From: Bacteroidaceae bacterium
GTDB taxonomy: Bacteria; Bacteroidota; Bacteroidia; Bacteroidales; Bacteroidaceae
Length of the DNA stretch: 35,033 nt
Direction: 5' to 3'
Assembly (NCBI GenBank): GCA_024401215.1
Contig: JAKSLL010000033.1
Span: forward strand, 1 to 35,033
Every line of letters starts with the position of its first letter. Position 1 is the stretch's first letter. The translations under genes were made by a program, and so were the position numbers. A model generated the notes under the pieces. It was given only the letters and a program-made list of their open reading frames with translations, made no database searches and was not told the origin of the DNA. Below are positions 17,911 through 25,902 of the stretch, piece after piece.

Positions 17911-18319
17911 CACGCATAGGGCGAGGAATTGTCCTGTGTGATTCTGTTTATTAGAAAAGCAGAAAGACTGCGACTTATCGCGATTGTATAACATAAAACA
18001 TTTATATACAAATTAGAAAGTTTGAGATAAAGAACATATTATAAAAATAGTAGCATCAGACTATCATTGTGGTCGTCAAAGAAATGAAGCGTAGGAAACT
18101 TATATTTCTCTCTGATAACATACCACAACAATGATGGTTGGCTTGTTCGTATAGGTGAATGCCTATGGAAGGACGAAGCCAGTCACGGATATGAAGATAG
18201 AAGGATGCCATACACTCAGTTATTGAGTGTGGGCATTATTCTTATATCCGTGAGAGGTCAGAGAAATTCCTACGCTTCAACCTCATGACGACCATAAGAA
18301 GAGAGTTCACACTCTTTTT
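17911..18319 (+). ncRNA. Candidate structured non-coding RNA upstream of hsdM
   Basis: About 400 bases with no coding frame but dense complementarity. The main domain is closed by TGGTCGTCA (18070-18078) pairing with TGACGACCA (18286-18294), a symmetric 6x6 internal loop, then TGAAGCGTAGGAA (18085-18097) with TTCCTACGCTTCA (18267-18279), continuing into ATTTCTCT/AGAGAAA. Two arms branch inside: GGCTT..ATAGG/CCTAT..AAGCC (18140-18180) and CACGGATAT..ACACTCA/TGAGTGT..ATATCCGTG (18184-18252). Upstream small hairpins lie at 17911-17940, 17959-17971 and 17984-18011. A consensus promoter lies just before and a terminator just after. The outer arms could also be read as inverted repeats of a MITE, but the inner branches favour RNA. 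No known RNA family was recognised. Confidence 0.55.
18299..18319 (+). terminator. Intrinsic terminator after the structured RNA
   Basis: AAGAGAGT pairs with ACTCTTTT (one G-U pair) around the loop TCAC, followed by a T-run. It comes only 5 bases after the closing stem of the structured RNA and before the hsdM promoter, so it would separate the RNA from the restriction genes. Confidence 0.65.
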
Positions 18320-18325
18320 GTGTCC

Positions 18326-18381
18326 GTACGTTGCCAGCATTATTTATTGATAGCTTTGACTACAACAAATAATGAACGTAC
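18326..18381 (+). promoter_or_regulatory. hsdM promoter element inside an inverted repeat
   Basis: The -7-like element TAGCTTTG lies at 18351-18358, 24 bases before the hsdM ATG; a clear TTTG at the right distance is missing. It sits between two perfect arms: GTACGTT (18326-18332) plus CATTATTT (18338-18345) and AAATAATG (18367-18374) plus AACGTAC (18375-18381). The right arm ends just before the ATG. The dyad could be an operator for a regulator or, in a longer transcript, a hairpin hiding the ribosome site. Confidence 0.5.
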
Positions 18382-18382
18382 C

Positions 18383-19942
18383 ATGAGCAAAGAACAAGAA
18401 CGTGCTGAGTTGCATCGCACCATCTGGCAGATTGCCAACGACCTGCGAGGCAGCGTTGATGGCTGGGACTTCAAGAACTATGTGTTGGGATTCCTTTTCT
18501 ACCGTTTCATTTCTGAGGATTTGACAGCTCACCTTAACAACGAAGAAGCTAAGGCAGGAAATGACGGTTTTGACTATGCCAAGGATGTGGCAGACGAAGA
18601 TATTGACGAAGATATTCGCAAACAAACTATCGATGAAAAAGGCTACTTCATCTATCCTTCCGAACTCTTTCATAATGTAGCTGCCAAAGCAGATAGCAAT
18701 GAAGACCTGAATGTCACTCTTTCCACAATATTCAAAAATATCGAAGGTTCTGCCATAGGCACGGAGAGCGAACAGGACATGAAGGGATTGTTCAGCGACA
18801 TTGATGTGAACAGCCCAAAGCTTGGCGCAACAACAGGCAAGCGCAACGAACTTCTCACAAAGATAATGATCAGCATCGAGCAGATGAACCTTGGCGGAGA
18901 CCTTCGCGATGCACAGATTGACGCCTTTGGCGATGCCTACGAGTTTCTTATGACAATGTATGCCAGCAATGCAGGCAAGAGTGGTGGAGAGTTCTTCACG
19001 CCTCAGGAGGTGGCAGAGCTGCTGGCTCGCATAGCTTGTGATGGAAAGAACCGTATTGCAAAGGTTTACGACCCAGCATGTGGTTCGGGGTCTCTGCTGC
19101 TCAAGTTCGCAAAAGTTTTAGGAGCAGAAAAGTCAAAGGCTGTATCTTTCTTTGGTCAGGAGCTGAACATCACCACATACAACCTCTGCCGCATCAACAT
19201 GTTCTTGCACCATGTGCCTTTCAACCAGTTTGACATTCAGCTGGGTGACACGCTCACAGAGCCAAAGCATCTTGCCGAAGAGCCTTTCGATGCCATTGTC
19301 AGCAATCCGCCCTACTCCACTCGATGGGCAGGCGATGACAATCCTTTGCTTATCAGCGACGACCGTTTCTCTCCTGCAGGTGTGCTTGCTCCAAAGACAA
19401 AGGCAGACCTCGCTTTCACCATGCATATTCTGAGCCATCTGGCAACCACAGGAACAGCAGCAATAGTCGAGTTCCCTGGTGTGTTGTATCGTGGCGGTGC
19501 AGAGCAGAAGATTCGTCAGTATCTTATTGAGAACAACTATGTTGACACTGTCATCCAGCTGCCAAGCAACCTCTTCTTTGGAGTGGGCATTGCCACCTGC
19601 ATCATTGTGCTGAAGAAGAGCAAGGCAGACAACTCGGTATTGTTTATTGATGCCAGTGAGGACTTTGTGAAAAACGGCAATAAGAACAAGCTGACGCAAG
19701 AGAATCTCGACACAATCTTTGGCGAATATCATAATCGTGAGGATGTGCGGTATAAAGCAAAGCTTGTCAGCAATCCAGATATTCTTGCTAACGACTGCAA
19801 CCTTTCTGTCTCTTCATACGTAGAGCAAGAAGACAAGAGAGAAAAGATTGACATTGAGGCGTTGAATGCAGAACTTGCAGAGATTGTAAAAGAGGGAGAT
19901 GAGTTGAGAAAGCGAGTGGATGAAATAATTGCTAATCTTTAA
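18383..19942 (+). CDS. hsdM: Type I restriction-modification DNA methyltransferase subunit
   Basis: A 519-residue modification subunit. It methylates adenine in the target site using S-adenosylmethionine, in complex with HsdS, and is also needed for cutting with HsdR. The N-terminal helical domain (WQIANDLRGSVDGWDFKNYVLGFLFYRFISE, given here as a region rather than a motif) covers about residues 12-42. Motif I DPACGSG begins at Asp230 and the catalytic NPPY is at 308-311. It belongs to the gamma-class N6-adenine type. The ATG at 18383 starts MSKEQERAELHRT, typical of the family; a GTG at 18320 would start inside the regulatory dyad and is not favoured. hsdS follows after 11 bases. Confidence 0.97.
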   Translation: MSKEQERAELHRTIWQIANDLRGSVDGWDFKNYVLGFLFYRFISEDLTAHLNNEEAKAGNDGFDYAKDVADEDIDEDIRKQTIDEKGYFIYPSELFHNVAAKADSNEDLNVTLSTIFKNIEGSAIGTESEQDMKGLFSDIDVNSPKLGATTGKRNELLTKIMISIEQMNLGGDLRDAQIDAFGDAYEFLMTMYASNAGKSGGEFFTPQEVAELLARIACDGKNRIAKVYDPACGSGSLLLKFAKVLGAEKSKAVSFFGQELNITTYNLCRINMFLHHVPFNQFDIQLGDTLTEPKHLAEEPFDAIVSNPPYSTRWAGDDNPLLISDDRFSPAGVLAPKTKADLAFTMHILSHLATTGTAAIVEFPGVLYRGGAEQKIRQYLIENNYVDTVIQLPSNLFFGVGIATCIIVLKKSKADNSVLFIDASEDFVKNGNKNKLTQENLDTIFGEYHNREDVRYKAKLVSNPDILANDCNLSVSSYVEQEDKREKIDIEALNAELAEIVKEGDELRKRVDEIIANL

Positions 19943-19953
19943 TACAAGAGTTT

Positions 19954-21111
19954 ATGGAGAAGATTAGTGAAATGATTGATAGGATGTGTCCTGAAGGTGT
20001 GGAAAGGGTACGTTTAGGTGGTACTGCAGAAATTGGTACAGGCTCAGGAAATAGACAAGACGCAGTTGATTGTGGCTCTTATCCATTTTTTGTTAGATCA
20101 AAAGAAGTATTAAGTAGCAACACATACGAATTTGATGAAGAAGCCATCTTAATACCAGGTGAAGGTGGAATTGGTGAAATATTTCATTATTTCAAAGGTA
20201 AATACGCCTTACACCAAAGGACATATAGAATACATCTTAAATCAAAGTATATAATCACTAAGTATTTGTTTTATTATTTGTCGGCCAATTTCAAGCCATA
20301 TATTCTACGAAAAGCCGTAGCCTCAACTGCAACATCAATAAGGAAACCAATGATAGAGGATTTTGAGACTCCCCTTCCGCCTCTCCCAATCCAGCAAGAG
20401 ATAGTTCGTATATTAGACACCTTCACTCAATTGCAATCTAATCTTGAAGCAGAATTGGCAGCAAGACAAAAGCAGTATGAGTATTATAGAGATAACTTAT
20501 TTTGTGAAGATGTAGAAACATTACAAAAAAGGACTGATTGTGATATAAAAACAATAGGAGAATTAGGAACTATTATAAGAGGAAAACGATTTGTTAGAAC
20601 TGACATTGTTGAAGAAGGTGTGCCATGTATTCATTATGGCGACATGTACACATTCTATGGATTAAAAGCAGAAAAGGCAAATACGCACATAACAAAAGAA
20701 AAGGCAAAATCAATGAGATTTGCGAAAAAAAATGATGTTGTGATTGTAGGTGCGGGCGAAAATGATTGGGATATAGGCGTGGGACTTGTTTGGTTAGGTG
20801 AAGAAGATGCTGCTATACATGATGCTTGTTATATTTTGAACCACGAACAGAATCCTATGTATATTTCTCATTTTCTACGTTCTACGGTTTATCATTTACA
20901 ACTTCGCAAATATGTTTCGTCTGGAAAGATAAGCTCATTTTCCGCAAAAGATTTAGGGAGAATATTAATTCCAATTCCCTCCCTCCAACATCAACAAGAA
21001 ATCGTCTCCATCCTCGACACCTTTGAATCCCTTATTACCAACCTCAAACAAGAAATTGAAGCGAGGAAGAAGCAGTACGAATACTATCGTGAGCAGTTGC
21101 TGACATTCTGA
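19954..21111 (+). CDS. hsdS: Type I restriction-modification specificity subunit
   Basis: A 385-residue protein that chooses the DNA target for methylation and cutting. It has the classic two-part layout: target-recognition domain 1 (about 1-145), a conserved helical spacer (QQEIVRILDTFTQLQSN to YEYYRDNLF, about 148-188), domain 2 (about 190-345) and a second conserved helix ([17 protein letters not shown] to YEYYREQLLTF, 348-385). The two helices are repeats of each other. The recognition domains are much more AT-rich than the hsdM and hsdR genes, as expected for exchanged segments. The last 39 codons and about 40 following bases have a near-identical orphan copy at 16687. The target sequence cannot be predicted. 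Confidence 0.95.
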   Translation: MEKISEMIDRMCPEGVERVRLGGTAEIGTGSGNRQDAVDCGSYPFFVRSKEVLSSNTYEFDEEAILIPGEGGIGEIFHYFKGKYALHQRTYRIHLKSKYIITKYLFYYLSANFKPYILRKAVASTATSIRKPMIEDFETPLPPLPIQQEIVRILDTFTQLQSNLEAELAARQKQYEYYRDNLFCEDVETLQKRTDCDIKTIGELGTIIRGKRFVRTDIVEEGVPCIHYGDMYTFYGLKAEKANTHITKEKAKSMRFAKKNDVVIVGAGENDWDIGVGLVWLGEEDAAIHDACYILNHEQNPMYISHFLRSTVYHLQLRKYVSSGKISSFSAKDLGRILIPIPSLQHQQEIVSILDTFESLITNLKQEIEARKKQYEYYREQLLTF

Positions 21112-21162
21112 TAATATACTGCGCTCTTTGACAAACTGAAAACAAAAAAGTTGAGGAAATGT

Positions 21163-21193
21163 TTTGCCATTTGGAAAGTTTGACGTAAGTTTG
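21163..21193 (+). promoter_or_regulatory. Promoter of the antitoxin-PIN toxin pair
   Basis: TTTG at 21163-21166, a 19-base spacer and TAAGTTTG at 21186-21193. This is a full Bacteroidetes consensus match, 25 bases before the antitoxin ATG. It lets the pair, and possibly hsdR behind it, be transcribed apart from hsdM-hsdS. Confidence 0.7.
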
Positions 21194-21218
21194 CAACGAA
21201 TAAGCTTATATATTAAAA

Positions 21219-21494
21219 ATGAAAGCAAAGGAACATATTGTGACTTATAAGTCAATGCCTTCCACTTCCATCATGCGAGGTAGGTTGATAGAGGCTTTAG
21301 AGAATGAAAATGATGATAATTTCATTCAGATGATGTATGTGATGATGGTTCAAATCAAGAATGACTCACAGCCAAAGGAACCAGCAAAGTATTCCTTATC
21401 AGAGCTTAAGGGCATTCTTGCACATGAAGACAGCAATGAATTGTCGTATGATGAAATGCGTATGGCGTACATGAAAGATAAGTATTCGCTATGA
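21219..21494 (+). CDS. Putative antitoxin of a PIN-domain toxin
   Basis: A 91-residue protein, MKAKEHIVTYKSMPSTSIMRG at the start. It is called an antitoxin because it directly precedes a PIN-domain toxin with the stop and start overlapping as ATGA (21491-21494). Residues about 52-91 (PAKYSLSELKGILAHEDSNE, then YDEMRMAYMKDKYSL) look like the helical toxin-binding tail of small antitoxins. The N-terminal half may bind DNA but no fold is recognised with confidence. Its promoter and part of its tail have a broken copy at 17512-17607, showing that this cassette has been duplicated. Confidence 0.75.
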   Translation: MKAKEHIVTYKSMPSTSIMRGRLIEALENENDDNFIQMMYVMMVQIKNDSQPKEPAKYSLSELKGILAHEDSNELSYDEMRMAYMKDKYSL

Positions 21495-21928
21495 AGATAT
21501 TTCTTGACACAAATGTAGTGATGGATTATCTTGCATCACGTGGAGATGTTGAATCCGTAAGCAAGATTTTCAATCAGATAGAAAATGGCGTCCATTCGGC
21601 GTCCATCTCAATAGGTTCTTTCTATACGATAACTTATCTTACTGAGATTTTTCTCAAAAGCAAAGGTCTTGAAAAATCTGAAAGGATAAAGATGCTCCGT
21701 GCCACATTGGAGTCCTTGCTGGTTTATATAAATGTGGCAGGTCACACCAAAGCACAATTATTGAAGGGTGTGAAGGATATAGAATTTCAGGATATAGAAG
21801 ATTCGTATCAGTATCAAGCAGCATTGACTGCCGAATGTGAATGTTTGATTACAAGTAATATAAAGGATTTTAGTGAATTGGAAAATCCATTGATAGATAT
21901 TGTATTACCGAAGGAATTCTGTAATTGA
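21491..21928 (+). CDS. PIN-domain toxin (VapC-like ribonuclease)
   Basis: A 145-residue PIN-domain protein. Acidic residues typical of the metal site are Asp6 in FLDTNVVMDYL, Glu52 in TEIF, Asp104 in IEDSYQYQAA and Asp126 in TSNIKDF. PIN toxins cut RNA (often tRNA or rRNA) when free of the antitoxin. The gene overlaps the antitoxin by 4 bases, a common sign of coupled translation. It lies between hsdS and hsdR and its stop is 39 bases before the favoured hsdR start, so it is embedded in the restriction operon. It may help keep the locus in the genome; this is inference. Confidence 0.88.
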   Translation: MKIFLDTNVVMDYLASRGDVESVSKIFNQIENGVHSASISIGSFYTITYLTEIFLKSKGLEKSERIKMLRATLESLLVYINVAGHTKAQLLKGVKDIEFQDIEDSYQYQAALTAECECLITSNIKDFSELENPLIDIVLPKEFCN

Positions 21929-21967
21929 TTTTTTTTGTTTTCAGTATGTCTCTTGGACGCAGAACAA

Positions 21968-24900
21968 ATGCAAACAATAACAAAACCAAGAGATATGATA
22001 TCTTATTACGACCTTATTTCAGAGAACGACGAGAGTACCGTCGTTTCCTATTTTGAGAAATCTTACACGGCAGGCGAACGTGCCTACATGTCGGAGAAAA
22101 GACTTGAAGACCAGTTTGTTCTGCAGCTGGAGCAACAGCAGTATGAGTATGTTGCCCTCACTTCTGAGGAGGAACTGATAAAGAACCTTCGCAGACAGAT
22201 AGAGAAACTCAACAAGGTCTCTTTCAACGACGGAGAGTGGAAACGATTCTTCACCACCAACATTGCCAAACCAAACGCTGGCATTGTGGAGAAGACACGC
22301 ACAATCCAAGAAGATCCCCGCTTCACATTCACTTTTGACGATGGCAAGATGCAGAACATCATGCTGCTCGACAAAACGCACATTCACGAGAACCATTTGC
22401 AAGTGATGCGTCAATATAAGGCACCCCTCTTATCCCCACAGGGAGGGAGGATTGAAGGTGGGAACAGGTATGATGTGACCATCCTTGTCAATGGATTGCC
22501 ATTGGTGCATGTGGAGCTGAAGCGTCCAGGCGTAGATATTCGTGAGGCATTCAACCAGATAAAGCGCTATAACAGAGATTCATTCTGGGCAGACAAAGGA
22601 CTGTTCGAGTATGTGCAGATATACGTGATAAGCAATGGCACATACACAAAATATTATAGCAACACCACTCGCGACCGGCATCTGAAAGAGGAGGATGAAA
22701 GGCAGAAAAAAGGACAGGTGGTAAGCAACTCGTTTGAGTTTACGTCGTGGTGGACAGACGCCCATAATAAGAAAATCGCCATGCTTGAGGACTTCACCTC
22801 AACATTCTTCGCAAAACACACCATACTGAATATACTGACAAGGTTCTGCGTGTTTACGGTAGATAAGCACCTTATGGTTATGCGCCCTTACCAGATAGCA
22901 GCTACTGAAAGGATATTGAACCGCATAAAGATGGCATACAACCAGAAAAAGTATGGTTCAATAGATGCTGGCGGCTATGTGTGGCACACCACAGGAAGTG
23001 GCAAGACACTGACATCATTTAAAACGTCGCAGTTGGCAAGCAAGCTTCCATATATCGACAAGGTTCTTTTTGTGGTTGATAGAAAAGACCTTGACTATCA
23101 GACAATGAGGGAGTATGACAATTTCCAGAAAGATGCTGCCAACTCAAACACAAGCGTGGCTGTGCTGGAGCGTCAGCTGAATGATCCTACATGCAAGATT
23201 ATAATCACCACCATTCAGAAGCTTTCTATCCTTGTGAGCAGAAAGATGGATTTGAATGTGTATAATCAGCATGTGGTGATGATATTTGACGAGTGCCATC
23301 GTTCTCAGTTTGGCGAGATGCATACAGCCATCATAAAGAAGTTTAAGAAATACTATATCTTTGGTTTTACTGGCACACCTATCTTTGCCGACAATGCCAA
23401 CACGAGCGGCAAGGCGAACTTGAGGACTACCAATCAAGTGTTTGGCGACAAACTCCACACATACACTATCATCAATGCCATCAACGACAAGAATGTGCTT
23501 CCTTTCCGTGTTGAGTATATCAGAACAATGAGGGAGAAGGATGGCGTGGAGGATATGCCAGTGACGGACATCGACCGCGAGAAGATAATGCGCGACCCTA
23601 AGTACATCAGCAATATCGTCACTTACATTATCAGGCATTTCGGTCAGAAGACAAAGCGCAACAGCACGTACCAAGTGAAAGACCAGCGCAAGCAGGGATT
23701 CAACTCTATCTTTGCTACCGCAAGCATAGACTTTGCAAAGCTTTACTACAGGGAGTTCAAACGGCAGATGCAGTATCTGCCAGAGGAAAAACGCCTGAAG
23801 GTAGCTATGATTTACAGCTATGGCGCGAATGACGAGGACCCGCTTGATGGCGAACTGTTTGATGAGAATCCTGAGGACCCTTCAACGCTGTCGCAGACCG
23901 ACAAGGATGCTCTGCAGGAGTGCATTGATGACTACAACAAGGAGTTTGGCCAAAATTTCGACCTCTCGTCAAAAGGATTCCAGAATTTCTATAAGGATAT
24001 GAGCGAGCGCGTGAAAAACAGGGAACTGGATCTGCTCATCGTTGTGAATATGTTCCTCACAGGTTTTGACGCAAAGACTCTCAACACGCTGTGGGTGGAC
24101 AAGAACCTGAAGATGCACGGATTGATTCAGGCATACAGCCGCACCAACCGCATCCTCAACAGCGTGAAGACTTTCGGAAATATCGTTTGTTTCCGCAATC
24201 TTGAGCAGGCAACAAACGATGCGATAGGACTGTTTGGCAATGAGGAAGCAAAGGGCTTGGTGCTTCTCAAGACTTTTGAGGATTATTATTGTGGATATAC
24301 AGATACGGAAGGAAGCTACAAGCCAGGGTATAAGGAGACAGTAGAGAGATTGCTTGAACAGTATCCTTTGGACAGAGAGATTATCGGCGAAGAGGCAAAG
24401 AGGGAGTTTGTGAAGACATACTCCTATGTGATGAGCCTGTTCAATATCCTGTCAACTTTCGATGCTTTTGAAGACAAGCAGATTCTCAGCGAGCAGGACA
24501 GGCAGCACTATGCAAGCGTTTATATTGAGCTGTATCATGAGTTCAAAGGACACAGAGGCGGCGACGCAGAGAATGTGAACGATGACATTGTGTTTGAGAT
24601 GGAGCTTATCAAGCAGGATGAGATAAGCATAGACAGAATCCTTGCCATCATTCAGGAGTATGCAAAGAATCACATGAATGACCTGACTGTCGTTCCAAGC
24701 ATAAGCAAAGCCATTGATGCGAGTCCTGACTTGAGGAACAAGAAGGAACTGATAGAGAAGTTCATTGCAGGCATGACCCCAGACAGCAATGTAGGCGAGT
24801 CATGGGCGGAGTATGTCAAGCAAAAGAAGAATGAGGAGTTGCAGAGGATTATCGAGGAGGAGCGGTTGAAGCCAGAAGAAACGCAACACTTCATGGAGAC

Positions 24901-25654
24901 AGCATTCAGAAACGGCTTCATCTCGATGTCGGGCACAGCGTTCTCACAGATTCTTCCTCCAATGTCCCGATTTGCGAAGGACGGAGCAAGAGAGAAGAAG
25001 CGCAATGACGTGTTTGAGAAGCTAAGCGCCTTCCTTGAAAAGTATAAGAATCTGATTACTGAAGAAGACGACGAAGAGCTGATTGACTTCGCTCCCGAAC
25101 CTCCGACAGCAGAAAAACCAGAAACTGTTCCAACAGACAAAGAACATAAGTTGAAGGGTGAAAAAGAGAGAGCTGTCTCTGTCGATTCAGCAAAGGATGC
25201 TGAAGGAAAAGAGGAAAGCGACACTCAAGAAGGTGTCATGAAGGCTCTCGCCATCCGCCAGCCTTGGGCAACTCTGATAGTGAAAGGAATAAAGGACGTG
25301 GAGTGCAGAGACAAGATGGTGCCGCCATGCAAGCGTTTCCTTGTAGCTGCAAGTGCGACGAAAGAAAAGTGGTCTGATTTGGATTCTTACACAAAAAAAA
25401 TTATCAAGGAATATCAGGCAAAGGGCGTCTTGCCTCCATACAATGAATGGCCTACAAAAGCAATACTCGGATATGTTGATATTGAGTCGTACCAGTATGG
25501 TCCAACGAAGTCTGTCTGGGGCAGGGACAACTATGGTATCAACTATCTGCTGACCAATGCTCATGAGTTTAAAGAACCTATCACAGGAAAGAACAAGGCC
25601 ACCCCTCTTTTCTACAATGTCGAGGGCTTAGACTTAGCTAACATCCAAGACTGA
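21968..25654 (+). CDS. hsdR: Type I restriction subunit with extra C-terminal ASCH domain
   Basis: A 1228-residue ATP-driven translocase and endonuclease subunit. The nuclease domain shows Asp169 in NRYDVTIL and Glu183-Leu-Lys185 in HVELKRPG. The SF2 motor has Walker A TTGSGKT (343-347 GSGKT), the DECH box at 441-444 and FGFTGTP. Helicase motifs near ARTNRIL-type (AYSRTNRIL) follow, then a helical domain. After a charged, low-complexity linker (about 1035-1090) comes an ASCH domain, residues 1091-1228 (MKALAIRQPWATLIVKGIKD, then ECRDK), not part of ordinary HsdR. Starts: ATG 21968 is favoured over the TTG at 21935; ATG 21995 is also possible. An internal ATG (25238) preceded by AAGAAGG could yield free ASCH protein. 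Confidence 0.95.
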   Translation: MQTITKPRDMISYYDLISENDESTVVSYFEKSYTAGERAYMSEKRLEDQFVLQLEQQQYEYVALTSEEELIKNLRRQIEKLNKVSFNDGEWKRFFTTNIAKPNAGIVEKTRTIQEDPRFTFTFDDGKMQNIMLLDKTHIHENHLQVMRQYKAPLLSPQGGRIEGGNRYDVTILVNGLPLVHVELKRPGVDIREAFNQIKRYNRDSFWADKGLFEYVQIYVISNGTYTKYYSNTTRDRHLKEEDERQKKGQVVSNSFEFTSWWTDAHNKKIAMLEDFTSTFFAKHTILNILTRFCVFTVDKHLMVMRPYQIAATERILNRIKMAYNQKKYGSIDAGGYVWHTTGSGKTLTSFKTSQLASKLPYIDKVLFVVDRKDLDYQTMREYDNFQKDAANSNTSVAVLERQLNDPTCKIIITTIQKLSILVSRKMDLNVYNQHVVMIFDECHRSQFGEMHTAIIKKFKKYYIFGFTGTPIFADNANTSGKANLRTTNQVFGDKLHTYTIINAINDKNVLPFRVEYIRTMREKDGVEDMPVTDIDREKIMRDPKYISNIVTYIIRHFGQKTKRNSTYQVKDQRKQGFNSIFATASIDFAKLYYREFKRQMQYLPEEKRLKVAMIYSYGANDEDPLDGELFDENPEDPSTLSQTDKDALQECIDDYNKEFGQNFDLSSKGFQNFYKDMSERVKNRELDLLIVVNMFLTGFDAKTLNTLWVDKNLKMHGLIQAYSRTNRILNSVKTFGNIVCFRNLEQATNDAIGLFGNEEAKGLVLLKTFEDYYCGYTDTEGSYKPGYKETVERLLEQYPLDREIIGEEAKREFVKTYSYVMSLFNILSTFDAFEDKQILSEQDRQHYASVYIELYHEFKGHRGGDAENVNDDIVFEMELIKQDEISIDRILAIIQEYAKNHMNDLTVVPSISKAIDASPDLRNKKELIEKFIAGMTPDSNVGESWAEYVKQKKNEELQRIIEEERLKPEETQHFMETAFRNGFISMSGTAFSQILPPMSRFAKDGAREKKRNDVFEKLSAFLEKYKNLITEEDDEELIDFAPEPPTAEKPETVPTDKEHKLKGEKERAVSVDSAKDAEGKEESDTQEGVMKALAIRQPWATLIVKGIKDVECRDKMVPPCKRFLVAASATKEKWSDLDSYTKKIIKEYQAKGVLPPYNEWPTKAILGYVDIESYQYGPTKSVWGRDNYGINYLLTNAHEFKEPITGKNKATPLFYNVEGLDLANIQD
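22421..22462 (+). repeat. Intergenic-type repeat inside hsdR
   Basis: GCACCCCTCTTATCC, CACAGGGAGGGAGG and ATTGAAGGTGGG follow one another in frame, encoding PLLSPQGGRIEGG. The CACCCC/GGGAGG arms recall the dispersed hairpin at 8024-8052. It lies just before the nuclease motif segment NRYDVTIL, where HsdR proteins usually have a short loop. The reading frame is kept. Confidence 0.45.
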
Positions 25655-25684
25655 ACGAATTATTTATTCAAGTTCTTAACTTGC

Positions 25685-25832
25685 TTACTTGTGGGGAGTT
25701 AAAGGAGTTAAAGAAGTTAGCTCCTTCGTCGCTTGGGGAAGTTAAAGACGATACCAACAGCGACAGTAACGTCTTTAACTCCTTTAACTTCTTTAACTTC
25801 CATATCAAGTGGAGCGAAACTCTTGAATAATC
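25685..25832. repeat. GAGTTAAAG fold-back repeat, copy 3
   Basis: GGGGAGTTAAAGGAGTTAAAG on the left and TCTTTAACTCCTTTAACTTC on the right form long inverted arms, with ends related to the other copies (TCAAGTGGAGCGAAACT, then TTGAATAA). It fills the 248-base gap between convergent hsdR and the LRR gene and could act as a two-way transcription barrier. The centre (GACGATACCAACAGCGACAG) differs from copies 1 and 2. Confidence 0.75.
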
Positions 25833-25902
25833 AAAAATATCGTATTTCCTCTATTAAGCCATCATAAAACTCACATATGGCACATGTAGAAAAACAATTC
25901 AT

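Noticed and set aside
17911-18319. Structured region as tmRNA, RNase P RNA or a retron
   Set aside because: No tRNA-like 3' end, no recognisable conserved RNase P core, and no reverse transcriptase gene anywhere in the window.
18320-18382. Upstream GTG start for hsdM
   Set aside because: It would place translation inside the promoter/inverted-repeat region; the ATG at 18383 gives the normal HsdM N-terminus.
16687-21111. Invertible (phase-variable) hsdS system
   Set aside because: The orphan hsdS tail is in the same direction as the intact gene and no site-specific recombinase is present, so simple inversion is not supported. Deletion or gene conversion remains possible.
21935-21967. TTG start for hsdR
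   Set aside because: A rare start inside a T-rich stretch; the extra residues do not look like the HsdR N-terminus, which fits better from 21968 or 21995.
24670-25224. 184-codon minus-strand open frame inside hsdR
   Set aside because: Serine-rich shadow of the acidic linker region of hsdR; no start signal or family features.
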